A stretch of DNA of 10,496 nucleotides from Bacteroidales bacterium UBA6244 (GCA_002440885.1 DJVY01000018.1:1-10496); one strand, 5' to 3'; positions 1 to 7,843 are shown, counted from the stretch's first letter. Notes: generated by a model not told the origin, from the sequence alone. Made by a program: numbers and translations.

Positions 1-135
1 GGTTTCTCGCATCAACTACGTAGACATTCTAATCGTTCTTTTTAGTAAAAATTAGGTACTTTCAGGTATTTCGGGAAAGAGATTAAAGGAATATTCTTGA
101 AAGTTGAAATCAACAATAATTTAAATCAACAAAAA

Positions 136-1230
136 ATGAAAAAAGTATTTTACATTCTGCTGTTTCTATTGCTGGCGAACATGTATGAGAATCTATTGTT
201 TGGACAAGAAAGTCCGGTGCAATTAACACCGGATAGGGAAGCACGGAATGTGCTCGCCGGGGAAAATGTTACCACAGGTTTTTTAACCAAATGGATGAAT
301 GCAGAAACCCTAACCATTGGCAACAGTATTGTTTACGAGGGAGACAATAAAATTACCATAACTCCTACTTCCCCCCCCACTGTTCCGGCAGAAGCACTCC
401 TTGTCAATGGGAATATTGGCTTATTAGAAATATTGGATTTTAAGGAGGAAGGTGCCACAATACATTGGGGTAACGCAAAGGGGATTGGAAATTTGAAGTT
501 TACCGCATCAAACGGAAGCATTGAAAACACGATAATGACCTTAAACGGGCAGTATGGCAAGGTAGGCATCGGCACAAGTAGTCCCGAGTACTTGCTACAC
601 ATAAATGGCCTGGCGTTTAGCAAACAACTTTTTGTTGAGGGCAATGCCGTGATTGCAGAGCTGGGTGTAACGGGCAATATTACCACCACCATGTTTACCT
701 TATTCAATGAGCTTGACCCACCCCAGGCAGGATATTTACTCCAAAGCGATGCGTCAGGAAATGGAAAATGGGTTGAGGTAGACATACCCACCCCAAGTCC
801 CTGGCTACCCTGCGGAACAAGCGATATTTATTATGACGGAGGTCACGTGGGAATTGGGACACAGCCCAACGAAGATTTTATGCTCGCCGTGAATGGCGAT
901 ATCAACGCCAAACTGCTTAAAATAAGCGTAAACGTCCCGGCTTCCGATTATGTTTTTCAGGACGACTACAAACTAATGCCGTTGTACGACCTCGAAAAAT
1001 TTGTTAACCAAAACAAACACTTGCCTGAAGTAAAATCGGCTAAGGAGTTTAAAGAAGAAGGCTACAATGTAGGCGACATGGACGATGTGTTGTTGAGAAA
1101 AGTGGAAGAACTCACCCTGTACACCATAGCCCAGCAAAAACAAATTGATGAGCAAAAGAAAATGGTAGACGAGCTTATGCAACAAATACAGCTATTAACC
1201 AGCGAACTAAAAGCAGAAGGGAAGCAGTAG
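136..1230 (+). CDS. Tail-fibre-like exported protein with C-terminal coiled coil
   Basis: Codes for 364 residues. I chose the ATG at 136 because it places a normal signal peptide (MKKVFYILLFLLL, cleavage near residue 24 after FGQ) at the N-terminus. An in-frame TTG at 97 would only add 13 polar residues. The middle is beta-rich and low in cysteine. It carries two copies of the fibre-type motif 'VGIGT..P' followed by 'L.(I/V)NG', at about residues 143 and 238. Residues 293-330 hold the motif 'KHLPEVKSAKEF', then 'G(Y)NVGDMDDVLL.KVEELTLY', which is widespread at the end of Bacteroidota proteins annotated as tail fibres and resembles a degenerate trimerisation/chaperone end. Residues 316-364 form a Q/K/E-rich coiled coil. 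The likely role is a trimeric surface or secreted fibre, but that is inferred from the family. It is followed after 45 nt by the propeller gene and probably shares its transcript. A run of eight C at 371-378 lies inside the gene. Confidence 0.82.
   Translation: MKKVFYILLFLLLANMYENLLFGQESPVQLTPDREARNVLAGENVTTGFLTKWMNAETLTIGNSIVYEGDNKITITPTSPPTVPAEALLVNGNIGLLEILDFKEEGATIHWGNAKGIGNLKFTASNGSIENTIMTLNGQYGKVGIGTSSPEYLLHINGLAFSKQLFVEGNAVIAELGVTGNITTTMFTLFNELDPPQAGYLLQSDASGNGKWVEVDIPTPSPWLPCGTSDIYYDGGHVGIGTQPNEDFMLAVNGDINAKLLKISVNVPASDYVFQDDYKLMPLYDLEKFVNQNKHLPEVKSAKEFKEEGYNVGDMDDVLLRKVEELTLYTIAQQKQIDEQKKMVDELMQQIQLLTSELKAEGKQ
371..378 (+). repeat. Homopolymeric tract of eight C inside the fibre-like gene
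   Basis: Eight consecutive C residues encode part of Ser-Pro-Pro at about residues 79-81 of the fibre-like protein, shortly after the signal peptide. A change of one base would shift the frame and abolish most of the product. The tract is seen directly; any role in phase variation is inference. Confidence 0.6.
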
Positions 1231-1275
1231 CTGCCATTCGCCCAAAGGCTTCAGGATGACAAAAAATTCAATTCG

Positions 1276-3324
1276 ATGAAAAAAGTCAGATTAATATTAG
1301 TGTATTGCGTGGTACTAATCCCGCTATTAAACTATGCCCAAACGCCTCTGTCGGTCAAATGGCTCAACAACTCAAAAGGAAGTAGTTGGGATTTGGTGAG
1401 CGATATGGTGATAGATAAGGACAATAACCTGTTTCTTGTTGGTAATTTCAAGGATACTGCCCGGTCGGATAAGCGCATGTTCGGGAGTCAGGAAGATTAT
1501 TTTATTGCCAAATACAACAGCAGTGGCGACAGCTTGTGGATGCATAAGCTAAAGTCGGATCATTATTGCCACATAAAAAGCATTGATATAGACAAATCGG
1601 GAAATAGTTTCATTGGAGGTTATCAATACAACAAGGCCATCAGAGATACTGCACCTGCCGATCATCAAGGCTTTGACAGGCTGTTTATCGATAAGCTAAA
1701 TGAAACAGGTGAAAAAAGCAGGTTTGCCGAAATACCGGGCAACTTTAATTCAGGTACGCTACATATTCTCGCAGAAAAAAACGGTATCGGGGTTTTGGCA
1801 GCAGGTTCATTTAGTCGGATAGTTTTCGAGGATTCGATCTACAAAAGTCAGGGGATTTCTGATATCTTTTTGTTGCAATTTGACACAAAGGGCAATCCCA
1901 ATAGGCTGGTTGTGATGAGCGGTTATGGCAAAAATACGCTAAACGACATCCAAGCTGATAGGAATGACCATGTATATCTGACAGGATCATTTGAGAACAC
2001 ATTGAAAATAGGTGATCGAAAACTCGAATCAAGAGGAAAAAGCGATGGCTATTTTATCAAATTAGATGAGCAACTCGCGGTTCAATATGTTAAGCAGCAT
2101 GGCGACCAATATGCTGATTATGGCAAGTCGGTTGTGATCGACAGCCTTAATAATGTAATAATCGCCGGCTCCTTTTCAGGGAAAATGGTGGTCGAAACAA
2201 ACGACACTTTGGCATCGAAAGGGAAATTTGATGTGTTTATCTTAAAATACAACCAAGAGGGAGACCTGCTCTGGGGCAGGAATTTTGGTGGATTAGGCAA
2301 TGAATACCTGGCTACTTGTTTTGTGAACACCTTAAACGATGTATACGTGAACGGGAGTTTCAGGGGCGAAATCGAAGAGGGCGAATTTACTGTCAAGTCG
2401 GCAGGGTTTTCGAGTGATGTTTTTGTTGCCAAATACACAGGTGCAGGGCAGTTTCGGTTTATTGAGGCCATTGGCGACACCAACACCGATTTTGCAGGGA
2501 GCATGCTGATCGACAGCCTTAACTACTTGTATCTGACCGGGAATTTCGATCATAACATGAAAGTGCTTAACGATACTACTGAGTATGGCCGACACGAAGA
2601 TTTCTACCTGACAAAACTCTACGATTGTGATTTTAGCCCGAAAATAGCCTTACCAAACGACACAAGTATATGCGGAAATCAGTTCGTTATTGTTGCCGAC
2701 ACCGGCTTTTCAAAATACCTGTGGAACGAATTAGGCGGCAACTACCAATACACCGTTGATACCACCGGCAGGTATTGCCTGAAAGCCTATGATGAACACG
2801 GGTGTATTACAGCCGATACCATTTATGTTCGTATAAACAGTCCTTTACAAGTAGATTTGGGCGACGATATACAGGCTAAACAAGGAGAGCTTGTTATGAT
2901 TACGACCAACGGACAATTTGAGGAGTATCTGTGGAGCACTTCGGCCACAACGCCATACATTGAAGTGGCCACCCAACAATTTGAACCCGGCGAATACCCC
3001 ATTGCGATTACCACAAAAGACATAAACGGCTGCATTACACACGACAGGCTTAAACTGGAGGTGGAGGGATTGGTTGAATTCAGCCTGTACCCGGTACCAG
3101 CCAGGCAAACGGTTAGTTTGTTAATACAAAATATTGAACCAGACAACACGATAACCTACCAGCTGGCTACCGAATCGGGAAGCATAGTGCTGAACGCAAC
3201 ATATACCTCCACCGAAAACAGATTTGTCAAGGCAATCAATATTGAAAACCTGGAACCCGGGGTCTATTACCTTAGGGTTCAATATGATGAGTTAACCAAG
3301 ACGTTAAGGGTGATTAAAATGTAA
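1276..3324 (+). CDS. Secreted seven-repeat (SBBP-type) beta-propeller protein with T9SS sorting domain
   Basis: Codes for 682 residues. The signal peptide spans residues 1-22 and ends LLNYAQ. Seven units of the form 'D...N.(hydrophobic)4-G(S/N)F' begin near residues 47, 106, 166, 228, 289, 351 and 413, a steady period of about 61. Each is followed by 'D.F(I/L).K(Y/L)...G..LW'. This is the SBBP/beta-propeller pattern and suggests one seven-bladed propeller. Residues 450-595 look like PKD/Ig-type beta-sandwich units (LPNDTSICG, YLWN, YLWSTSATT, DINGC). Residues 598-682 form a type A T9SS sorting domain: 'FSLYPVPA' at its start, 'LEPGVYYLRV' and 'LRVIKM' at the end. The protein should therefore pass Sec and then be exported by the type IX system to the outer surface or medium. 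The RHS gene starts 20 nt downstream, so co-expression is likely. The binding target is unknown; glycan or protein adhesion would fit the fold. Confidence 0.92.
   Translation: MKKVRLILVYCVVLIPLLNYAQTPLSVKWLNNSKGSSWDLVSDMVIDKDNNLFLVGNFKDTARSDKRMFGSQEDYFIAKYNSSGDSLWMHKLKSDHYCHIKSIDIDKSGNSFIGGYQYNKAIRDTAPADHQGFDRLFIDKLNETGEKSRFAEIPGNFNSGTLHILAEKNGIGVLAAGSFSRIVFEDSIYKSQGISDIFLLQFDTKGNPNRLVVMSGYGKNTLNDIQADRNDHVYLTGSFENTLKIGDRKLESRGKSDGYFIKLDEQLAVQYVKQHGDQYADYGKSVVIDSLNNVIIAGSFSGKMVVETNDTLASKGKFDVFILKYNQEGDLLWGRNFGGLGNEYLATCFVNTLNDVYVNGSFRGEIEEGEFTVKSAGFSSDVFVAKYTGAGQFRFIEAIGDTNTDFAGSMLIDSLNYLYLTGNFDHNMKVLNDTTEYGRHEDFYLTKLYDCDFSPKIALPNDTSICGNQFVIVADTGFSKYLWNELGGNYQYTVDTTGRYCLKAYDEHGCITADTIYVRINSPLQVDLGDDIQAKQGELVMITTNGQFEEYLWSTSATTPYIEVATQQFEPGEYPIAITTKDINGCITHDRLKLEVEGLVEFSLYPVPARQTVSLLIQNIEPDNTITYQLATESGSIVLNATYTSTENRFVKAINIENLEPGVYYLRVQYDELTKTLRVIKM
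2135..2522 (+). repeat. DNA-level trace of propeller-unit duplication
   Basis: The 16-mer tgatcgacagccttaa occurs at 2135-2150 and again at 2507-2522, in the same codon phase. The copies are 372 nt apart, which is exactly two 62-residue propeller units. It encodes the conserved 'IDSLN' opening of units 5 and 7. The identity at nucleotide level suggests fairly recent duplication or gene conversion between blades. Confidence 0.55.
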
Positions 3325-3344
3325 ATCAGAAACATGAGCCTATT

Positions 3345-6300
3345 ATGAGAAGATTCTTAGTTATATATTTACTTTGCTTTGTGCAGCTATTCGTTTACGC
3401 CCAAGACGATGGCATGAACATCCGTACTATTTTGACCTATGAAAAGGACATTGAAGTAGCCAGGATTTCGATCACTTTTGTACCGGGTTTTGAAACAACT
3501 AGCCATAACGATTTTTTGGCCTACATCGACCCCGATTTGCCGCTAAACGGTGGTGTGCCTGTAACCGATGGCGAATTTAACCTGAATTACATCAGGGTGT
3601 TTGAGCCCATTCGTAACAATTATACAGAAAATATCCCCGTTCACAATGAGATTGATTATGAGCAAGACTGGAAGGAGAGCATTACCTACTTTGATGGCCT
3701 TGGCCGTGAAATTCAGCAAACTTTGGTTAAAGCCTCAGCCTATGGTAATGATGTAATTGTGCCTATAGTGTACGATGGTTTAGGGAGAAAAAAGATTGAA
3801 TACCTGGGATACGCTATTGCCCAGGATGGCGAAAGTGGTCCCGGTGGCTTCCGCCCCACTCCCATTGATGAAATAGAATCATTTTATAGCAGCTTTTATG
3901 GTGACGATGACGGAGATTTCCCGTACTCAGATAAAAATTTTGACGGGTCGCCTTTGAATCGGGTAGTGGATCAGAGCAATCCCGGTCTGGATTGGAGTTT
4001 AGAACATGATCATGCTTTGCACTATACTTATGCTACCAACGCTGAAAACTACGAAGCCTACCTGCTGAACGTTTCTGAAACCAACCAATTGGTAAAAAAA
4101 GGGTGCTATACGGCTAATACCTTGTATAAAAACAGTGTTGTTGATGAAGACGGAAACCGCACCATTGAATATACAGACAAACAAGGCAGAACCATAATCA
4201 AAGAAGTGCAAAATGGAAGCCAACCTTTGATTACCCAATACGTTTACGACGATTTTGGATTGTTGCGGTACGTACTTCCCCCTGAAACATTTTCACGAAT
4301 GCCTTCGGGAACAACCCCGCAAACCTTTGAACTAAATACCGATTGGGTGATGCAACTATGCTACTACTACCAATACGATGAACGAAAGAGAATGATTATA
4401 AAAAAACTACCCGGAGCTGATCCTGTTTACCTGGTTTATAACAACCGAGACCAGCTGGTGCTTACCCAGGACGGTGAAATGCGTCAAAACAACGACTGGT
4501 TGTTTACCAAGTATGACGTGTTTAACCGACCTGTGATGACGGGTAAACATCACCACGACATGGTGATGACACAGGAACAGATGCAGGATGAAGTCAATCT
4601 GCCAAATTACCTGCTTTTTGAACACTATGTTGGGGGAGAAGGCTATTCAAACGATGCTTTCCCGGAGATTACTGAACACGATGAAGTACTTACCCTGACT
4701 TATTACGATAATTACAATGCGCTGGAACTGGAGGAGGAGGAACCATCACCCTATACTTTTTTACCTACAGACCTTCCCTTTTATTTTCTTGAGAACGGAA
4801 CCTGCTCAGGGAAAACCAAAGGATTAACCACCATCACCAAAACCAAGGTGCTGTTGCATGACGGACTGCAGGTTGCCGACGACTGGTTGCTTTCGGTTAC
4901 CTATTACGACAAATACCAACACCCTATACAAACCATCACCGATAACCATTTGGGTGATGTTACCGTTTTTTCGTCGCAAATAAACTTTACCGGACAAGTG
5001 GAAGAAACCAAAGAACAGGTTATTGTGCCGGGCGAAACCAATGTCATCCGTCAACAAACTACCTACGACCACGCGGGCAGGTTAAAAGAAACCAAACACA
5101 AGATAAACGACCAGGATTGGGTAACGTTAAGCCGGCATAAGTACAACGAAACAGGCCAGCTTACCCTTAAAAAACTACATGGCGGCGGGAATAGCTTTTT
5201 AGAACAAATTACCTACAAGTACAATATCCGTGGCTGGCTCACCGGCATCAACGACATGGAACACCCCGGAGAGAACAGGTTTGTAATGCAACTCGATTAC
5301 AACCAGGCCGAAACCCCGCGATACAACGGCAACATTGGTTCCATGAGCTGGCAGTCGGCTCATTTTGCCACGCCAAAGCAATACCATTTTAGTTACGACA
5401 ACGCCAACCGCTTGCTCACTGCCACCTATGCCGATGCCGGAAAATACACCACCCACTACACCTACGATAAAAACGGGAACATCGAAAACCTCACCCGGAT
5501 GGGAGAGTTGGGAGGAAGCAACACCTATGGCTACATCGACCAGCTGACCTATGCCTACACCGGCAACCAGCTCAAATACGTGAACGACAATACCGGCGAC
5601 AACCACCAAAACAATGGATTTACCGACAACGGTTCGTTGTTAACAACAAATGAGTATTTTTACGACTTGAACGGTAATTTAACACGCGACTTGAATAAGC
5701 AGATTAGCCATATTGAATACAACTACCTCAACCTGCCCCGGCGTATCGACCTGTCGGGAGCTAACCTCAACACCATCAACTACCTGTACTCCGCCAACGG
5801 AGTAAAACTGCAGAAAAACACCTCGGTAAACCACAACCGTGGCAGCGCTACCGACTATCTCGGCACAATAGTTTACCCCGGCGATGCACCCGCTTACATT
5901 TTCACCACCGAAGGCCGTGCCCTGCGCAACGACCAGGGCAACTTCGATTACGAATACTTCCTTAAGGATCACCTGGGCAACACGCGGGTTTCCGTAAACC
6001 AAAAAGGCACCATCCTGCAAGACAACAGCTACTACCCGTTCGGCATGAGCCTGGGCGAAGCACTCACCTATGTGGATAACACCGCCACTGAAAATAAGTA
6101 CCTGTATAACGGAAAGGAGATTCAGGATGATTTTGGGCTAGGGTGGTATGATTATGGGGCGAGGATCTTTGACCCAACTTTAGGACGTTTTATGGCTCAA
6201 GATAAGTATGCCGAAGTTTACTATCCTTTATCTCTTTATAGTTACTGTGCAGGAAATCCAATAAAAAGTGTTGATGTTAATGGAGAGTTCATCGGAACTA

Positions 6301-6980
6301 TTATTGGGACTGTTGTTGGAGCAGCTGCAGGAGCATATGATTCATATCAAAAAGGAGGCGATGTTTGGGCAGGAGCTGCGGAAGGTGCGGTTTCTGGTGC
6401 GATAGCTGGAGCTGCGGTTGACTTAGTTGTTACTGCAACTGTTGTGACAGGAGGTGGAGCCTTGGTTGTAATCGGCGCAGGAGCAGCAGCTGGTGCAGTA
6501 GGCGGAGCCGCGGGCGCGGTTGTGGGAGATGCAACAGGACAAGTTGTTGAGAGTTTGCACAAAGGAAAAAGCCTATCTGATGCGGTTAGCAATGTTTCAG
6601 GAGACAATATGCTCGAAAAGGCTAAATCAGGTGCATTAAATGGCGCAATTGGAGGTGCAATAGGTGGAGGTCTAGCAAAAGGGTTGGATGCAGTCACAAA
6701 ATCAGCAACAGCAATTGAAGGGGTAATGTCGAAAAATATTGAGGAGGTTGCTTCTACGATAAGGACTATTGGTGAACAAACAGGGGCACCGCAAGCTGTA
6801 GTAAATAAAAATGTGGCAACAGCTGTAAATAGCATAACTGAAGGCATGGCTAATGCAGGTAAAAGCGCTGTTGATATGACAAATAAAGTAAGTGCCGCAG
6901 CCGGAACGGTTACTGAGAGTGTACTTAAAGTTGTTGTTGATCCAAGAACAAAAGATCCATCTAAAGGAGGATTTTGGTAG
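3345..6980 (+). CDS. RHS-repeat polymorphic toxin-like protein with DUF6443-type N-terminus and glycine-zipper tail
   Basis: Codes for 1211 residues. A signal peptide covers residues 1-20 (LLCFVQLFVYAQ). Residues 81-200 match the DUF6443 pattern found at the start of Bacteroidota RHS proteins ('NYIRVFEP', 'ITYFDGLGREIQQ', 'YDGLGRKKIEYLGY'). YD repeats follow ('YVYDDFGLLRYVLPP', 'YQYDERKRM', 'TYDHAGRLKETKH', 'YKYNIRGWLTGIND', 'FSYDNANRLL', 'TYDKNGNI'). The RHS-associated core occupies about residues 838-980, with 'DHLGNTRVS' at 876, 'YYPFGM' at 896, 'LYNGKE' at 920, 'DPTLGRF' at 943 and 'DVNGE' at the end. RHS cores build a hollow beta-shell enclosing a C-terminal toxin; this is family knowledge. 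The tail (981-1211) is described separately. There is no T9SS tail, so export beyond Sec is unclear. The ATG at 3345 lies 20 nt after the propeller gene stop. A second ATG at 3334 is out of frame. Confidence 0.95.
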   Translation: MRRFLVIYLLCFVQLFVYAQDDGMNIRTILTYEKDIEVARISITFVPGFETTSHNDFLAYIDPDLPLNGGVPVTDGEFNLNYIRVFEPIRNNYTENIPVHNEIDYEQDWKESITYFDGLGREIQQTLVKASAYGNDVIVPIVYDGLGRKKIEYLGYAIAQDGESGPGGFRPTPIDEIESFYSSFYGDDDGDFPYSDKNFDGSPLNRVVDQSNPGLDWSLEHDHALHYTYATNAENYEAYLLNVSETNQLVKKGCYTANTLYKNSVVDEDGNRTIEYTDKQGRTIIKEVQNGSQPLITQYVYDDFGLLRYVLPPETFSRMPSGTTPQTFELNTDWVMQLCYYYQYDERKRMIIKKLPGADPVYLVYNNRDQLVLTQDGEMRQNNDWLFTKYDVFNRPVMTGKHHHDMVMTQEQMQDEVNLPNYLLFEHYVGGEGYSNDAFPEITEHDEVLTLTYYDNYNALELEEEEPSPYTFLPTDLPFYFLENGTCSGKTKGLTTITKTKVLLHDGLQVADDWLLSVTYYDKYQHPIQTITDNHLGDVTVFSSQINFTGQVEETKEQVIVPGETNVIRQQTTYDHAGRLKETKHKINDQDWVTLSRHKYNETGQLTLKKLHGGGNSFLEQITYKYNIRGWLTGINDMEHPGENRFVMQLDYNQAETPRYNGNIGSMSWQSAHFATPKQYHFSYDNANRLLTATYADAGKYTTHYTYDKNGNIENLTRMGELGGSNTYGYIDQLTYAYTGNQLKYVNDNTGDNHQNNGFTDNGSLLTTNEYFYDLNGNLTRDLNKQISHIEYNYLNLPRRIDLSGANLNTINYLYSANGVKLQKNTSVNHNRGSATDYLGTIVYPGDAPAYIFTTEGRALRNDQGNFDYEYFLKDHLGNTRVSVNQKGTILQDNSYYPFGMSLGEALTYVDNTATENKYLYNGKEIQDDFGLGWYDYGARIFDPTLGRFMAQDKYAEVYYPLSLYSYCAGNPIKSVDVNGEFIGTIIGTVVGAAAGAYDSYQKGGDVWAGAAEGAVSGAIAGAAVDLVVTATVVTGGGALVVIGAGAAAGAVGGAAGAVVGDATGQVVESLHKGKSLSDAVSNVSGDNMLEKAKSGALNGAIGGAIGGGLAKGLDAVTKSATAIEGVMSKNIEEVASTIRTIGEQTGAPQAVVNKNVATAVNSITEGMANAGKSAVDMTNKVSAAAGTVTESVLKVVVDPRTKDPSKGGFW
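6100..6130 (+). other. Composition break in the RHS core, probable tip-exchange junction
   Basis: By hand count, G+C is 100 of 180 bases in 5881-6060 and 42 of 120 in 6181-6300. The change falls around the codons for 'LYNGKE', residue 920. Protein homology to the RHS core continues unbroken across it. This is what recombination within the conserved core, bringing in a new C-terminus, would leave behind. The exact breakpoint cannot be fixed by eye. Confidence 0.65.
6285..6980 (+). other. Variable C-terminal tail of the RHS protein: four glycine zippers plus helical tip
   Basis: This covers residues 981-1211 of the RHS protein. Four Gly/Ala-rich zipper segments can be seen: residues 982-1000 (GTIIGTVVGAAAGA), about 1010-1025 (GAAEGAVSGAIAGAA), about 1040-1065 (GAGAAAGAVGGAAGAVVG) and 1096-1115 (GALNGAIGGAIGGGLAKG). 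The last 96 residues (1116-1211) are predicted helical by eye, rich in A/T/V/N/K, and contain no His and no Cys. They end in 'DPRTKDPSKGGFW'. I recognise no nuclease, deaminase, peptidase or ADP-ribosyltransferase motif. Glycine zippers commonly link RHS cores to toxins and can also pack as membrane helices. A membrane-inserting or pore-forming payload is possible but unproven. A truncated or inactive tip is the main alternative. Confidence 0.6.
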
Positions 6981-7043
6981 GTTACTTGAGCAATATTTCA
7001 GAACTGATATTAAAAAGTAAAACGTATAAGAATAATTTAAAAA

Positions 7044-7637
7044 TTGATTGAAAAGCTGATCAAGTTTATAGAGGAAGAAAAGCTTTTTCCATTTCATACA
7101 ATAATTGTACAGCCCGTGAAAGTAATTACTAAAATATTTTTTGTGGCCGGCCTTCTTTTTTGGGGTTTTGGTCTAATGTTCAGCTTTGTGAAACTTGTTG
7201 CTTTAAACGGTCTTTCGGATATTTTTGAGATGAAAAATCCGAAACAAGAAGAGATCACAATAAAAAAAGAGTCTTCGGATATTAGTATTAGTTATACATA
7301 TGTTGCAAATAATGTAAAATATTGTGATAGCTATGTGATGGTTGAGGATTATTATGAAAAATGTGCAATTGACACCATAATTATCAAATATAATGCGTCT
7401 TTTCCACAGATAAGTTATATTGAAGGTTTGCCTTTGAAACAAAGAAATCAAAAAATAAATATTATTATTTCTTCCATTCTTCTTTTGTTTCTCATTCTCT
7501 TGTGGAAAATGATTAATAGACGGAATTGGATTAAAACATATGAGAAATCAGGTAATCGACCATGGTTATTTCCAGATGATAATACAATTAAAAATCCTTG
7601 GCTAAGAATAAAAAATAGATTATTTAAAAAGTATTAA
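7044..7637 (+). CDS. Two-pass membrane protein, DUF3592-like; candidate immunity protein
   Basis: Codes for 197 residues from TTG at 7044. A stop codon at 7038-7040 lies two codons upstream in the same frame, and the next ATG is at residue 45 inside the first membrane segment, so TTG is the best start. Residues 27-54 and 139-155 are membrane segments. The C-terminal 40 residues are basic (INRR, KNRLFKKY), which places both ends in the cytosol and residues 55-138 in the periplasm. That loop has 'YTYVANNVKY' and 'IIIKYNASFPQISYIEG', resembling the 'Y.Y.v.g..Y ... v.Y.p..P....i.g' layout of DUF3592. Cys94 and Cys107 could form a disulphide. The gene lies 63 nt after the RHS stop and shares the AT-rich composition of the RHS tail. 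Its position is where RHS immunity genes sit, so protection against the tail is the likely job. This is inference, and an orphan membrane protein is possible. Confidence 0.68.
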   Translation: MIEKLIKFIEEEKLFPFHTIIVQPVKVITKIFFVAGLLFWGFGLMFSFVKLVALNGLSDIFEMKNPKQEEITIKKESSDISISYTYVANNVKYCDSYVMVEDYYEKCAIDTIIIKYNASFPQISYIEGLPLKQRNQKINIIISSILLLFLILLWKMINRRNWIKTYEKSGNRPWLFPDDNTIKNPWLRIKNRLFKKY

Positions 7638-7798
7638 ACTCCCTTTCTCAACTGCGTTTCATGTTTTAAGCAGCTCAATGAAACCATGACAAAAAAAAAC
7701 GCTAAAGGATGAACCAATTGTTACCGATAATTAAAGAAGAAGATAATAATAATAGGCGGATAAATGCACAGATTTAACCACATGTCAACCACTCTCGC

Positions 7799-7819
7799 CT
7801 CCGCGTATGTAACGCGGAG
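7799..7819. repeat. Perfect GC-rich hairpin, REP-like palindrome
   Basis: Arms CTCCGCGT (7799-7806) and ACGCGGAG (7812-7819) are exact reverse complements around the 5-base loop atgta. The surrounding DNA is AT-rich, so the element stands out. No run of T follows on either strand, which argues against a plain intrinsic terminator. It resembles repetitive extragenic palindromes mobilised by IS200-type (RAYT) transposases. Its copy number elsewhere cannot be judged from one window. Confidence 0.6.
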
Positions 7820-7843
7820 ACTCACAATACAAATACGATTCCA

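Noticed and set aside
1..135. Promoter or upstream gene end before the fibre-like gene
   Set aside because: No good TTG / TAnnTTTG pair is present, and no coding frame is supported. The palindrome ctacgtag at 16-23 is short enough to be chance.
97..135. TTG start 13 codons upstream for the fibre-like gene
   Set aside because: It would place a polar Asn/Gln stretch before an otherwise standard signal peptide starting at the ATG at 136.
333..791. 152-codon open frame on the - strand opposite the fibre-like gene
   Set aside because: It is antisense to a well-supported gene, has low-complexity P/S-rich composition and shows no domain or signal.
2640..3060. Separate adhesin gene in the PKD-like part of the propeller protein
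   Set aside because: The frame is continuous from the signal peptide to the T9SS tail, so this is a domain and not a gene.
5199..5609. 136-codon Val/Gly-rich - strand frame
   Set aside because: It is antisense to the YD-repeat region and a by-product of its codon use.
6347..6847. 166-codon - strand frame rich in Ala/Pro/Thr
   Set aside because: It mirrors the Gly/Ala-rich RHS tail; its composition is explained by the opposite strand.
7656..7684. Inverted repeat gtttcat / atgaaac with a 15-base loop, possible terminator after the membrane gene
   Set aside because: The stem is short and AT-rich and is followed by A rather than T; on the other strand the T run precedes the stem. It is not a credible terminator on either strand.
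7709..7777. 22-codon frame with a purine-rich leader
   Set aside because: It is too short, has no recognisable motif, and such frames are expected by chance in 235 bases of AT-rich DNA.
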